A stretch of 64,000 bases of DNA from Flavobacterium sp. MFBS3-15 (GCF_026107645.2 NZ_JAPCHV010000006.1:161142-225141), one strand, 5' to 3'. Positions 8,437-17,251 are shown, counted from the first letter of the stretch. Notes: generated from the letters alone by a model not told the origin. A program made the numbers and translations.

Positions 8437-10158
8437 ATGAGCGATAAGACAACTACACAAAAAGGCCATCCTACGGGACTTTGGTATTTATTCGGCACCG
8501 AGATGTGGGAACGTTTCGGCTACTACCTCATGCTGGGCATCTTTGCATTGTACATGCTGGATGGCTGGGACAACGGTGGTATGGGGTTTGATGCCGCGAA
8601 GAAATCAGACATCTACGGTACCTATCTTGGCCTGGTGTACTTAACCCCTTTTATCGGCGGTTTGCTTGCCGACAGGGTATTGGGATACAGGAAATCGATC
8701 ATCCTGGGCGGCCTTATGATGGCCCTGGGCTATTTCCTCCTTTCCGTTCATGATATTACTTCATTCTTTGCCGGGCTTTTCTTCATCATTATGGGTAACG
8801 GCTTCTTCAAGCCGAACATTTCTACCCTTGTGGGTAACCTGTACAGCACCGAAGAGCTGAAGCACAAAAAGGATTCCGGCTACAACATCTTCTACATGGG
8901 TATCAATATCGGTGCCTTCATCTGTAACTTCGTAGCCGCGTACATGAGGATCAACTTCGGGTGGGGCTTTGCCTTTATCGCTGCGGGCGTGGGCATGCTC
9001 ATCGGTGTAGCGATCTTCCTTATCGGTACAAAGCACATCAGGCACGTGGATGTGGTGAAGCCATTGCAGGCCGGCGACATGCCAACCGGCAAAATTTTGG
9101 GCTCGACCATCCTGCCGATGTTCGTTTTCGGTATTCTGGGCTACCTCATTCCGGGCAACATATTAGGGACCGATACTAACGATGCCTTCATTTTTGGCTG
9201 TGTACCGGTAATCGCATTCTTCATTTACCTTTGGTTCAAGTCGAGCGGGCTTGAAAAACGCTCCATTGCGGCGCTTCTTGCCGTATTCTCGTGCGTGATA
9301 CTATTCTTCGCGATATTCCACCAGAACGGTGATGCACTTACCGTATGGGCAGAAGATTATACCAACAGGGAAATGCCCGAATCTGTAGCGAATGTCGCCG
9401 AAAAGGTAGACATGGCACAGACGGTTGAGAACAATGACATTGTAGCGCTTGACGATGCGGCTTTTACGGCAAAAATTGAAGAGCTGAGGGCAGAGGCCAA
9501 CGCCATGCCGGAAAAGACCAAAGAAGAGATCGCTGCCAAAAAAGCGGCTTCGGGCAGGATTGCACAGCACGAGGCATCGCGCAAATACTTTAGCAACAAG
9601 GCTCCTGAAAATGTACCTGCAAAAGGCGAAAACCTGAAGCTGTACTCTACCGAGCTTTACCAGTCCATCAACCCGTTCTGGGTTATCCTGCTTACCCCTG
9701 TGCTTGTTGGCGTGTGGGGCTTCCTCAGGAAAAGGGGCAAAGAGCCAAGCACTCCGACAAAAATCGCATTGGGTCTCCTTATCACGGCACTGTCTGCATT
9801 AGTGATGGTAGGCGCTGTATATGCTACCAACGACCTGTCGATGAAAGCCAGCAGCTGGTGGCTGATCGCTTCGTACGGCGTAATCACGCTGGGAGAGCTG
9901 TGCCTTTCGCCAATGGGCCTTTCGCTTGTATCGAAACTCAGCCCGCCAAGGATTACTGCCCTGATGATGGGTGGTTTCTTCCTTGCCATATCGGTAGGTA
10001 ACAAGCTTGCCGGCATGCTGTCGAGCCTTTGGGAAGAAATGGAGCATAAAGAAAACTTTTTCTACCTGAACTTCGGCCTTGTACTGGGCGCGGCCCTTTT
10101 ATTATTCCTGATGCTGAAATGGCTGAACAGGGTAATGAAGGAGAACAACGTATATTAA
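8437..10158 (+). CDS. POT/PTR2-family proton-coupled peptide transporter (first copy)
   Basis: This 573-residue inner-membrane protein of the major facilitator superfamily has the POT hallmark ExxERFxYY (EMWERFGYYLMLG) in helix 1, GGLLADRVLGYRKSI between helices 2 and 3, and GNGFFKPNISTLVG in helix 4. It imports di- and tripeptides with protons. A hydrophilic stretch of about 100 residues (roughly 295-400, rich in Ala, Glu and Lys) is inserted between membrane helices in the second half; the second copy lacks it. It is the second gene of the peptidase-POT-POT run and probably shares its transcript. Confidence 0.9.
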   Translation: MSDKTTTQKGHPTGLWYLFGTEMWERFGYYLMLGIFALYMLDGWDNGGMGFDAAKKSDIYGTYLGLVYLTPFIGGLLADRVLGYRKSIILGGLMMALGYFLLSVHDITSFFAGLFFIIMGNGFFKPNISTLVGNLYSTEELKHKKDSGYNIFYMGINIGAFICNFVAAYMRINFGWGFAFIAAGVGMLIGVAIFLIGTKHIRHVDVVKPLQAGDMPTGKILGSTILPMFVFGILGYLIPGNILGTDTNDAFIFGCVPVIAFFIYLWFKSSGLEKRSIAALLAVFSCVILFFAIFHQNGDALTVWAEDYTNREMPESVANVAEKVDMAQTVENNDIVALDDAAFTAKIEELRAEANAMPEKTKEEIAAKKAASGRIAQHEASRKYFSNKAPENVPAKGENLKLYSTELYQSINPFWVILLTPVLVGVWGFLRKRGKEPSTPTKIALGLLITALSALVMVGAVYATNDLSMKASSWWLIASYGVITLGELCLSPMGLSLVSKLSPPRITALMMGGFFLAISVGNKLAGMLSSLWEEMEHKENFFYLNFGLVLGAALLLFLMLKWLNRVMKENNVY

Positions 10159-10177
10159 TATTTAGTTACTGATTTCA

Positions 10178-11878
10178 ATGGAAATATCAAACCAATCCGT
10201 AGAGCTGGAGAAGATACAGGATTTTAAGGGCAAATATCCAAAGCAGCTTTGGTACCTTTTCCTTATAGAAATGTGGGAACGCTTTACATTCTACGGAATG
10301 CGGGCGCTGCTGGGGCTTTACATTTCGCACCTCATACTCACGGCCGATTATAAGCCGCTGGGCGCTGCCGAAATGGAAGCAAAAAAAGTGGAGTTCCAGA
10401 AGCAGAACCATGAGGAGCTGACGCAGGACCACCCGCTGTACTATATTGAAACCTCCGACATCAATAACCGGAGTGCGGCAGAGAGTACTTCCAACAAGCA
10501 ATACGGCCTCATCCAGGCGTTCATTTATGCCATGGCCTTTGTGGGCGGTATGTTTGCCGACAAGATCTTCGGTTTCCGAAAGTCGGTATTCTGGGGCGGC
10601 ATCCTTATGGCCATAGGTACATTTACCATGGCATTCCCGGGTGCATTTGCATTCTATGCCGGTATCAGTATCCTCATTGTGGGCAACGGTTTCTTTAAGC
10701 CGAACATCTCCACAATGGTAGGTGCGCTGTACCGCCCGGGCGACCCGAGGCGTGATGCGGGCTTCTCGCTGTTCTACTCGGGCATCAACATTGGTGCGGT
10801 ACTGAGCGGGCTTACGATTGCCTATATCGGCACATCGGTAAGCTGGTCGCTGGGCTTTGCACTGGCAGGCGTGTGCATGCTGTGCGGGTTGGCACTGTTC
10901 CTGTTCACGCAAAAATCGCTTGGCCCAATCGGCCTTCCGCCGGCTCCTGAAAAGCTGAAGGAAACAAGGGCAGGCATCAACAAAAACGTTTGGGTATACA
11001 TCCTTTCCATATTGTTCATACCTTTCTTCTTTGTGCTGGTATACTTCCCGTTCGAGATCGATTTTACCTTCCTTTTCGGGAATGATGCCGATGCGGATGG
11101 CAACCCGATACCCTACATGGTGCAGTTCAGCGACCTGTTCATGATGACCATTGCGGTGCTTATCCTGGGCTTCCTGATCTATACGCTTGTGAAAGTGACC
11201 AAGGAGGAGCAGAGCAAGATGTTTGTGGCGGTGGTGCTGATACTCTTCTCGGTACTGTTTTGGTCGTTCTTCGAGCAGGGCGGGGGATCGCTTAACTTCT
11301 TTGCGATAGGCAACGTAGAAAGCCACGGGCTCAACATGACCCAGGTGAACAATACGATCAACGGGCTTTGGGTAGTGATCTTTGCACCGCTTGTGGGCAT
11401 GCTCTGGATCTACCTGAGCAAAAGGAAATCGGAACCGAACACCGTAGTGAAATTCGGGCTTGGCTTCGTATTCCTCGGCTTGGGCTTCCTGGTATTCTTT
11501 GCCAGCAAGTTCATGGCGAATGCAGCCGGGTTTACGCCCCTGTGGAGCTTCATGTTCGCCTACCTGGTAATAACATTGGGTGAGCTGTGCCTTTCGCCGA
11601 TCGGGCTTTCGATGGTGACCAAGCTTACTCCCGGCAGGCTTCATGGCGTGATGATGGGTACATGGTTCCTTGCGAGCGCCTACGGGCAATATGGGGCAGG
11701 CCTTATCGGTTCGGCCCTGGCAACGGTAGACAAATCCATCAAGAACCCTACGAACCTTGATAAGCTGGAGCAGTACACAGCCGGGTATGAAAGTATAGGT
11801 TATGTCGCCATTGGCGCCGGTATTTTGCTGCTGGTGATTTCGCCGATACTTAAAAAACAGATGAAAGGCGCGGCATAA
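10178..11878 (+). CDS. POT/PTR2-family proton-coupled peptide transporter (second copy)
   Basis: The 566-residue protein is a diverged paralogue of the transporter just upstream. It has EMWERFTFYGMRALLGLYIS, FADKIFGFRKSVFWGG, GNGFFKPNISTMVGALY and ITLGELCLSPIGLSMVTKL, all POT signatures. It carries a hydrophilic loop of about 55 residues after helix 1 (around residues 58-110), where the first copy has a much shorter one, so the two differ in periplasmic architecture and perhaps in substrate size. The genes are 19 bases apart. A 144-bp repeat element begins 8 bases after its stop. Confidence 0.9.
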   Translation: MEISNQSVELEKIQDFKGKYPKQLWYLFLIEMWERFTFYGMRALLGLYISHLILTADYKPLGAAEMEAKKVEFQKQNHEELTQDHPLYYIETSDINNRSAAESTSNKQYGLIQAFIYAMAFVGGMFADKIFGFRKSVFWGGILMAIGTFTMAFPGAFAFYAGISILIVGNGFFKPNISTMVGALYRPGDPRRDAGFSLFYSGINIGAVLSGLTIAYIGTSVSWSLGFALAGVCMLCGLALFLFTQKSLGPIGLPPAPEKLKETRAGINKNVWVYILSILFIPFFFVLVYFPFEIDFTFLFGNDADADGNPIPYMVQFSDLFMMTIAVLILGFLIYTLVKVTKEEQSKMFVAVVLILFSVLFWSFFEQGGGSLNFFAIGNVESHGLNMTQVNNTINGLWVVIFAPLVGMLWIYLSKRKSEPNTVVKFGLGFVFLGLGFLVFFASKFMANAAGFTPLWSFMFAYLVITLGELCLSPIGLSMVTKLTPGRLHGVMMGTWFLASAYGQYGAGLIGSALATVDKSIKNPTNLDKLEQYTAGYESIGYVAIGAGILLLVISPILKKQMKGAA

Positions 11879-11886
11879 CGTTTTTT

Positions 11887-12030
11887 TTAACCACATAGGC
11901 ACATAGCCCGTGGCTGGTAATTTCAGGAGGCATATTTACACAGAGTTTCAAGCGTAGCTTCCTCTATGTGGCCATATGTTTTGTTAGCGGGTTGTAAAAC
12001 ACTATGAAGCCTATGTATCTATGTGGTTAA
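11887..12030 (-). repeat. 144-bp inverted-repeat element, copy a (reverse orientation)
   Basis: The ends are TTAACCACATAGGCACATAG and CTATGTATCTATGTGGTTAA, an imperfect 20-base inverted repeat. In reverse complement it starts like copies b and c (TTAACCACATAGATACATAG followed by GCTTCATAGTG). It also keeps their central small hairpin (AAGC, 3 bases, GCTT). It has no ORF and sits between the second POT gene and the thioredoxin-like gene. Confidence 0.85.
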
Positions 12031-12097
12031 TGCAAATTCATAAGTTTAATAACTTCGGCATTGTTTTTGCCTAACGATAAAAAACGAATTTACAATT

Positions 12098-12562
12098 ATG
12101 AAAAAAATACTTTTAGCATTGTTCATCGGCCTTGGTACAATGGCGGTGCAGGCACAGGAAATAAAATGGATGACCATGGACGAGGCGCTTGCCGCGCAAA
12201 AGAAAAAGGCCAAGCCTATTTTCATGGACGTGTATACCGACTGGTGCGGGCCGTGCAAGATGCTCGACAAGAATACCTTTAGCGACCCGGCCGTGGCCAA
12301 ATACATTTCCGATAACTTTTATGCGGTAAAGTTTAACGCCGAAGGCAAGGGCGATATCAACTTCAAAGGTAAAAAGTACAGCAACCCCGGCTTTGTAGAA
12401 GGCCGCAAGGGCAGGAATGCGCAGCATGAGTTTGCTTCGTTCCTTCAGGTGCAGGGCTATCCCTCGATGATCGTTTTCAATGCCAAGGGCGCTATACTGA
12501 ACACCCTCGTAGGATATTATACGCCGGAATTATTGCTGGACACACTTAAAAAGAATTACTAA
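12098..12562 (+). CDS. Secreted thioredoxin-like protein
   Basis: The product has 154 residues. A signal peptide (MKKILLALFIGLGTMAVQAQ) precedes a thioredoxin fold with the redox motif WCGPCK (C50, C53), a TFSDPAVAKYI helix and the cis-proline strand region GYPSMIVF. It resembles the DUF255/thioredoxin_7 type with a short insert (KGKKYSNPGFVEGRKG). The expected role is thiol-disulfide exchange in the periplasm; the partner is unknown. The gene stands alone, with repeat element a before it and the comEC-tail repeats after it. Confidence 0.88.
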   Translation: MKKILLALFIGLGTMAVQAQEIKWMTMDEALAAQKKKAKPIFMDVYTDWCGPCKMLDKNTFSDPAVAKYISDNFYAVKFNAEGKGDINFKGKKYSNPGFVEGRKGRNAQHEFASFLQVQGYPSMIVFNAKGAILNTLVGYYTPELLLDTLKKNY

Positions 12563-12683
12563 GCTTCACGGCTGCACCCTAAACGGGAGCTGCGGGAGTA
12601 AATGCATACGTTAATTATTCAATTCTGGAAGATCCCTTTTCTGCGGTAGCGTGAAAAGGGATTTTTTGCTTTTTGATAGGATT

Positions 12684-12827
12684 TTAACCACATAGATACA
12701 TAGGCTTCATAGTGGCAGGCGGCACGATTAAAGGAAACATACCCGCACATAGCTGAAGCGTCGCTTCCCTTTGTGTAGCTCAATTGAACTTATAACCACC
12801 CTAAAGGCTATGTATCTATGTGGTTAA
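12684..12827 (+). repeat. 144-bp inverted-repeat element, copy b
   Basis: The ends are TTAACCACATAGATACATAG and CTATGTATCTATGTGGTTAA, a perfect 20-base inverted repeat. A small central hairpin (GAAGC, GTC, GCTTC at 12755-12767) lies midway. The copy is nearly identical to copy c. Confidence 0.9.
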
Positions 12828-12909
12828 AATAAGAGGTTATTTATTCTATACTGAACGATCCCCTTTCTGCGGTAGCGTGAAAAGGGATTTTTTGCTTTTT
12901 GAGAGAATT

Positions 12910-13054
12910 TTAACCACATAGATACATAGGCTTCATAGTGGCAGGCGGCACGAGTAAAGCAAACATACCCGCACATAGCGGAAGCGTCGCTTCCCTTAGT
13001 ATAGCTCAATTGAACTTATAACCACCCCTAAGGGCTATGTATCTGTGTGGTTAA
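12910..13054 (+). repeat. 144-bp inverted-repeat element, copy c
   Basis: This is a direct near-copy of element b, 226 bases further on, with one mismatch in the right end (CTATGTATCTGTGTGGTTAA). It ends 13 bases before the comEC stop codon. Confidence 0.9.
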
Positions 13055-13067
13055 AATAAGAAGTTAA

Positions 13068-15092
13068 TTATTCAATCCTGAAAGATCCCTTTTCTGCGGT
13101 AGCGTGAAAAGGGATTTTTTGCTTTTGGCAGGTTGCTTCCCAGCGCGCAATGTACGATTTGTAATTGCTGGCATCGGCTACGACCTGTTTCGGTTTGAGT
13201 TCCGACAGTAGCCTTTCCAAATTGACTTTTGGCGAATGGGTGAGCACCAGCACGTCGGGCTTCATTTGCGGGCTGTAGGTGGCCGCACTGTCGACAACCA
13301 GCACCTTGCTCCCGTTGTGCCATAAAAGGCTGCGCAGGGGCTTAATGCTGACTTCACCCGCAAAGCTGCCCTTGCGGTACGATTTTACAACGGGGCTTTG
13401 CAGGGCGAGGCTGTCGTTGCTGTAAACGGTAATGCGGCTGTCCTCCTTTACGGCAAGCAACGGTCCGTCCCAATTGTTGAATACCACGAGTTCGTCATGG
13501 GTTTTGCTGTCCTGGACAGTCAGCGTATAAATGCCCTGAAAGGCAAGTATGGCAACCAATACTGCTGCCGTTCGTGCATAGCTTTTACGGAACAGCCAAA
13601 GCACCATCAGGATAAGGATGGTGTAGAGCGAAATGTTAAGCAGCAGCGTAAAAGGGATGTCTTTCAAAACCAGTTTGTCGAATGAGGCCACCCGGGCGAT
13701 GAACGCGTTCATGCCCATGATGAGCCACTCCAGGGCATGGCCAAGGAAAATGGCTACGGGCGGCGCGATGAAATTGAGCAGTAGCACAATGAGGCCAAGG
13801 ACCAGTATAACATTCGATAGTGGGATCACGACGAGGTTCGCCGCCATGAACAGCAACGGGAACTGGTTGAAGTAGTAGAGGCTGAGCGGCAGTACGCCAA
13901 TCTGCGCCGCAAGGGAGATGAGTACCGTGTCGATGGCATAGTTGACAGCGGCGTATTTCGAAACCCTTGCCTTTTTATACAGTGGCTGGAGCCAGACGAT
14001 GGAAAACACGGCAATGTAGCTGAGCTGGAAACCGACATCAAACAGGAACATCGGCCTGGCCAAAAGCAGCACCAGCATGGACAGGGCCAGCGAATTATAG
14101 ATGTTGGTAGTGCGGTTGGCATATTGCCCGATGAGGATGATGCTGAACATGACCACCGACCTTACCACCGATGCCGACAGGCCCGTAATGAACGCAAAGC
14201 CCCACAGTAATGCCAGTATGAGGAACAGTTGAAGCAATTCGCCCCTGCGGCGGAAGCGGTTGAGGGGCCGGAGCAGCAGCGTAAGGATATAGAACAGCAT
14301 GGAGAAATGCAGCCCCGAGATGGCGAGTATGTGCAGTACGCCGGCGTTGGCATAGCTCTCGGTGGTTTCCTTGTCCATGTCCTGCCGCTGGCCCAGCAGT
14401 AACGCATTGATGACATTCCGGGTCTTCGCGTCAAAATCATGGATATCGAAACTGCGGATGAGCTTTTCGCGCAGGCTGCCTACATAGGAGTCGAAGGTAT
14501 TGATGTGCCCGGCCTTTGCGAAATTATCCTTCAGCCGCACCTGGTGGAACACGCCCTGCTTTTCCATATAACCGGAATAGTCAAACTGGTAGGGGTTGAG
14601 TGCGCCTTGTATGGGTTTCAGGCCGCCGGCGATGTAGTAGGCATCTCCGGGTGTGAGCAGTTTGTGCAGGCTGTCCCTGGGTACGGTTACCAGCAGCTTG
14701 CCCGAGGCCGGTTTACCATCGGCGGCAAGCATCTCAAAATAGTATTTTTCGGAGAATTCGTTGGGCTTGAGGCGTTCGGATACTACGGTTTTCAGGACAG
14801 GGGTTTCGCCGTTTTTCAGTTGATGGGTGTAATGCAATTGCTGGTTGGGCGGGTAGTGGAGGTGCTGTACGAGCATGCCCACGGCAAAGGCAAACAGCCA
14901 GGTTGCCATCCCGAACCAGGGTTTTGGGAGGAGCTGTTTTTTTGCGATGGCGTAGGCTGTAATAAGTCCTGTTAATGCAATCGCCAAAAATGGATAAATA
15001 AATTCTATGGAGATAGAAAGCCCGTAACCCGCCAGGATGCCCGCCGCAAAAAAGAGTGTGATGCTGATGATTGGAAACCGCAATGCCTTCAT
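13068..15092 (-). CDS. comEC: ComEC/Rec2-family DNA-uptake channel protein
   Basis: The product has 674 residues. Two N-terminal membrane helices and a DUF4131 domain come first. The Competence domain follows, with the family's signature NAGVLHILAISGLHFSML and about eight further helices (ending near residue 510). It should carry single-stranded DNA across the inner membrane during transformation. The C-terminal part (about 520-674) has the position of the metallo-beta-lactamase-like domain but lacks the HxHxDH metal site; LTHSPKVN is the closest remnant. The last codons lie in a sequence that is repeated twice downstream, and the terminator hairpin is inside the coding region rather than after it. 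Confidence 0.88.
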   Translation of the reverse strand: MKALRFPIISITLFFAAGILAGYGLSISIEFIYPFLAIALTGLITAYAIAKKQLLPKPWFGMATWLFAFAVGMLVQHLHYPPNQQLHYTHQLKNGETPVLKTVVSERLKPNEFSEKYYFEMLAADGKPASGKLLVTVPRDSLHKLLTPGDAYYIAGGLKPIQGALNPYQFDYSGYMEKQGVFHQVRLKDNFAKAGHINTFDSYVGSLREKLIRSFDIHDFDAKTRNVINALLLGQRQDMDKETTESYANAGVLHILAISGLHFSMLFYILTLLLRPLNRFRRRGELLQLFLILALLWGFAFITGLSASVVRSVVMFSIILIGQYANRTTNIYNSLALSMLVLLLARPMFLFDVGFQLSYIAVFSIVWLQPLYKKARVSKYAAVNYAIDTVLISLAAQIGVLPLSLYYFNQFPLLFMAANLVVIPLSNVILVLGLIVLLLNFIAPPVAIFLGHALEWLIMGMNAFIARVASFDKLVLKDIPFTLLLNISLYTILILMVLWLFRKSYARTAAVLVAILAFQGIYTLTVQDSKTHDELVVFNNWDGPLLAVKEDSRITVYSNDSLALQSPVVKSYRKGSFAGEVSIKPLRSLLWHNGSKVLVVDSAATYSPQMKPDVLVLTHSPKVNLERLLSELKPKQVVADASNYKSYIARWEATCQKQKIPFHATAEKGSFRIE

Positions 15093-15295
15093 AAACCGCA
15101 GATTGAAACAAACATACGGAAAAATGCTTCATGTTACCCAAATATCCTATTGGGTATACCCTAAAATCATCATGTAGTTACCTTAAAATACCCCCGGAAG
15201 GGTCATAAATTTCCCTTTTATATCCTTAAATACCCTAAAATACCCCTGTCAGGTTAAGCGGTAAAAGATCCGGAATGTGTTTTGGAGGAAAAAGA

Positions 15296-16039
15296 TTAAT
15301 CTTCGATGACCCTGTTGGCCTGCACAAAAGTACGTGCATGGTAAGCCTCATTCATCGATGAAACGATGACACCCGAGCTTGTAGACGAGTGCACGAAAAG
15401 CACTTCGCCTTCTTCGGTCACTTCGGTTACGATGCCTACGTGATTGATGCTGCGCCTGTTATGGCTGTTCTTGAAAAGGAGCAGGTCGCCCTTTTTCACT
15501 TCAGAAAGTTTCACTTCGCGGCCTGCACCGGCCATTCCGGCTGAGCTTCGCGGCAGCGTGATGTCGAATATTTTGAAGGTGCTGAATACCATGCCCGAGC
15601 AGTCCATGCCGTCGCGGGTAGTTCCGCCGGCCCTGTAGCGTACGCCCACAAAATCGAGGGCGTTGTTTACGATCTGTAATGCCAGGTAGTTATCAGTTTC
15701 AGGAACGAAATCAGGATCAGGCGAGTCGGTAAGTAGTTTTTTGAAGTCTTTTTTTGAAGATTTTTTCTTCGGCAGTTCGTTTGCAGATTTGTTCGGCCCT
15801 TTTACTATTTGCTTTTTCTGAACCGGTTCATAGGCAATAAGGTCTTTATTGTCCAGTGCGGCTGTTTCCTTTACGACAGGCTTTTTAGCAGTCGGTGCCT
15901 GAGTAGGGGTGGCGGCGGTTTCAGTGTAGGAATAGATACCCTTTTTTTGGGCTTCTTTTTTGGAAGTTACAATTTGTGCCTTTGCGCTGAATGCTGCAAT
16001 AAGGAACAAAGCCAGGGTTATGGGGCGGAGGTTCTTCAA
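15296..16039 (-). CDS. Secreted NlpC/P60 (C40) peptidase
   Basis: The product has 247 residues. A signal peptide (ITLALFLIAAFSAKAQ) and a Pro/Lys-rich linker (about residues 30-105) precede the NlpC/P60 domain. The catalytic residues are C147 (DGMDCSG), H200 (INHVGIV) and H217 (FVHSS). The enzyme should hydrolyse peptide cross-links or stems of peptidoglycan. The start is TTG at 16039: a stop lies just upstream in frame, there is no in-frame ATG before the catalytic domain, and TTG gives a perfect signal peptide. The 203 bases between it and comEC carry only AT-rich sequence with repeats of ACCCTAAAATACCCC type. Confidence 0.88.
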   Translation of the reverse strand: MKNLRPITLALFLIAAFSAKAQIVTSKKEAQKKGIYSYTETAATPTQAPTAKKPVVKETAALDNKDLIAYEPVQKKQIVKGPNKSANELPKKKSSKKDFKKLLTDSPDPDFVPETDNYLALQIVNNALDFVGVRYRAGGTTRDGMDCSGMVFSTFKIFDITLPRSSAGMAGAGREVKLSEVKKGDLLLFKNSHNRRSINHVGIVTEVTEEGEVLFVHSSTSSGVIVSSMNEAYHARTFVQANRVIED

Positions 16040-16111
16040 ATCTTCTTATCTTATAATTCTACTTCGTTTTTGACAAATATAGAAAAATAATTTTAAGGTC
16101 AATTTAAGAAC

Positions 16112-17224
16112 TTATGTTAAATGTTTGATTATGAGGTTTGCTGTTTTCTCGCTGGCACCTTCGCCGCCAAGCTTTTCCTCCAGTAAATCGTACTGTTTCA
16201 GCAGGTTTTCACGATAGGCAGGTGTTAATAACTTTTGCAGTTCTTCCCTTATGTTTTTTTTGTTAAAGTCATTTTGGATGAGTTCTTTAACCACCTCCTT
16301 GTCCATGATCAGGTTTACCAGCGAGATGTATTTCAGGGTGATGATGCGCTTCGCGATCTGGTAGGAAATCCATCCGCCTTTGTAGCAAACTACTTCGGGA
16401 ACTTTAAACAGCGCAGTTTCCAGCGTAGCGGTTCCTGAAGTTACCAGCGCCGCATGGGCTATGCTGAGCAGGTCGTAGGTCTTGTTGGAAATGAACTTTA
16501 CGTTGCTGCTGCCCAAAAACCGCTGGTAAAACGCATATTCCTGTGACGGCGCACCGGCAATGACAAACTGGTAATCCGGGAAATCATTCACTACCGAAAG
16601 CATTACTTCGAGCATTTTGGATATTTCCTGTTTCCTGCTTCCGGGAAGCAGGGCAATAACCGGCCTGTCATCCAGGCCATGCTCTTTTTTAAAGTTGTCA
16701 GGGTCCGCTTTCTTGCGGTTATGTATGGCATCGATAAGCGGGTGCCCCACAAACTCCACCGGGAAGTTGTGCTTTGTTTCGTAAAAATCCTTTTCAAAAG
16801 GCAGTATGATGTACATCCTGTCTACATCACGCCGTATGGCTTTGATGCGGCTTTCCTTCCATGCCCATATCTGCGGCGATATGTAGTAATGCGTCGGGAT
16901 GCCGCGCTCCTTCGCCCATTTGGCAATGCGCATGTTAAAGCCGGGATAGTCTATGAAAATGATGACATCGGGCTGAAAGGCCAGGATGTCCTGCTTGCAG
17001 AACTTTATGTTACTCAGGATGGTGCCCAGATTCTGGACCACTTCGGCAAAACCCATAAAAGCCAGGTCACAGTAATGCTTTACCAATGTGCCGCCTGCAC
17101 CCTGCATCAGGTCGCCGCCCCAAAAGCGGATGTCTGCCTGTGGGTCCTTTTTATAAAGTTCCTTCATCAGGTTCGAACCATGCAGGTCACCCGACGCTTC
17201 GCCGGCTATAATGTAGTATTTCAT
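16112..17224 (-). CDS. lpxB: Lipid-A-disaccharide synthase
   Basis: The enzyme joins UDP-2,3-diacylglucosamine and lipid X into the lipid A disaccharide on the inner face of the inner membrane. Signatures are YYIIAGEASGDLHGSNLM at the start, FIDYPGFNMRIAKWAK, YYISPQIWAWKESR, LLPGSRKQEI and VTSGTATLETALF. The frame is open to 17464, but the true start is the ATG at 17224 (370 residues), since LpxB begins MKYYIIAGEASGD and a -7 box lies just upstream. The gene stands alone on the minus strand, 72 bases before the C40 peptidase gene, with which it may be co-transcribed. Confidence 0.94.
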   Translation of the reverse strand: MKYYIIAGEASGDLHGSNLMKELYKKDPQADIRFWGGDLMQGAGGTLVKHYCDLAFMGFAEVVQNLGTILSNIKFCKQDILAFQPDVIIFIDYPGFNMRIAKWAKERGIPTHYYISPQIWAWKESRIKAIRRDVDRMYIILPFEKDFYETKHNFPVEFVGHPLIDAIHNRKKADPDNFKKEHGLDDRPVIALLPGSRKQEISKMLEVMLSVVNDFPDYQFVIAGAPSQEYAFYQRFLGSSNVKFISNKTYDLLSIAHAALVTSGTATLETALFKVPEVVCYKGGWISYQIAKRIITLKYISLVNLIMDKEVVKELIQNDFNKKNIREELQKLLTPAYRENLLKQYDLLEEKLGGEGASEKTANLIIKHLT

Positions 17225-17243
17225 TTGCCTTAGTTTGGTTGTC

Positions 17244-17251
17244 CAAAAATA
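17244..17251 (-). promoter_or_regulatory. Candidate -7 box (TATTTTTG) for lpxB
   Basis: On the minus strand TATTTTTG fits TAnnTTTG exactly and ends 20 bases before the lpxB ATG. A TTG stands 25 bases upstream, slightly too far for a typical -33. Confidence 0.45.

Larger units (their letters stand above)
12610..13062. repeat. Two tandem 226-bp units made of a comEC 3'-end copy plus an inverted-repeat element
   Basis: Each unit starts with about 66 bases that copy the last codons of comEC and continues with a 144-bp inverted-repeat element. The copied part contains the ATCCCTTTT...AAAAGGGAT hairpin followed by a T run. The same hairpin is found at 12631, 12857 and 13084, giving a period of 226-227 bases; the third copy is the real end of comEC (13068-13128). 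No intact gene lies in the 505 bases between the thioredoxin-like gene and comEC; short ORFs that cross the units are by-products of the repeat. Confidence 0.9.

Noticed and set aside
10187..11902. 571-codon minus-strand frame opposite the second POT transporter
   Set aside because: It mirrors the codon pattern of the real gene and has no recognisable motif.
12824..13009. 61-codon minus-strand ORF in the repeat field, sharing KAKNPFSRYRRKGI with another short frame at 13072-13323
   Set aside because: The shared words come from the duplicated comEC 3' end read in another frame; the ORF crosses an element border and is not a gene.
15093..15295. Repeats of ACCCTAAAATACCCC type between comEC and the C40 gene, considered as an operator array
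   Set aside because: The words vary in spacing and sequence and show no dyad symmetry; probably simple low-complexity sequence.
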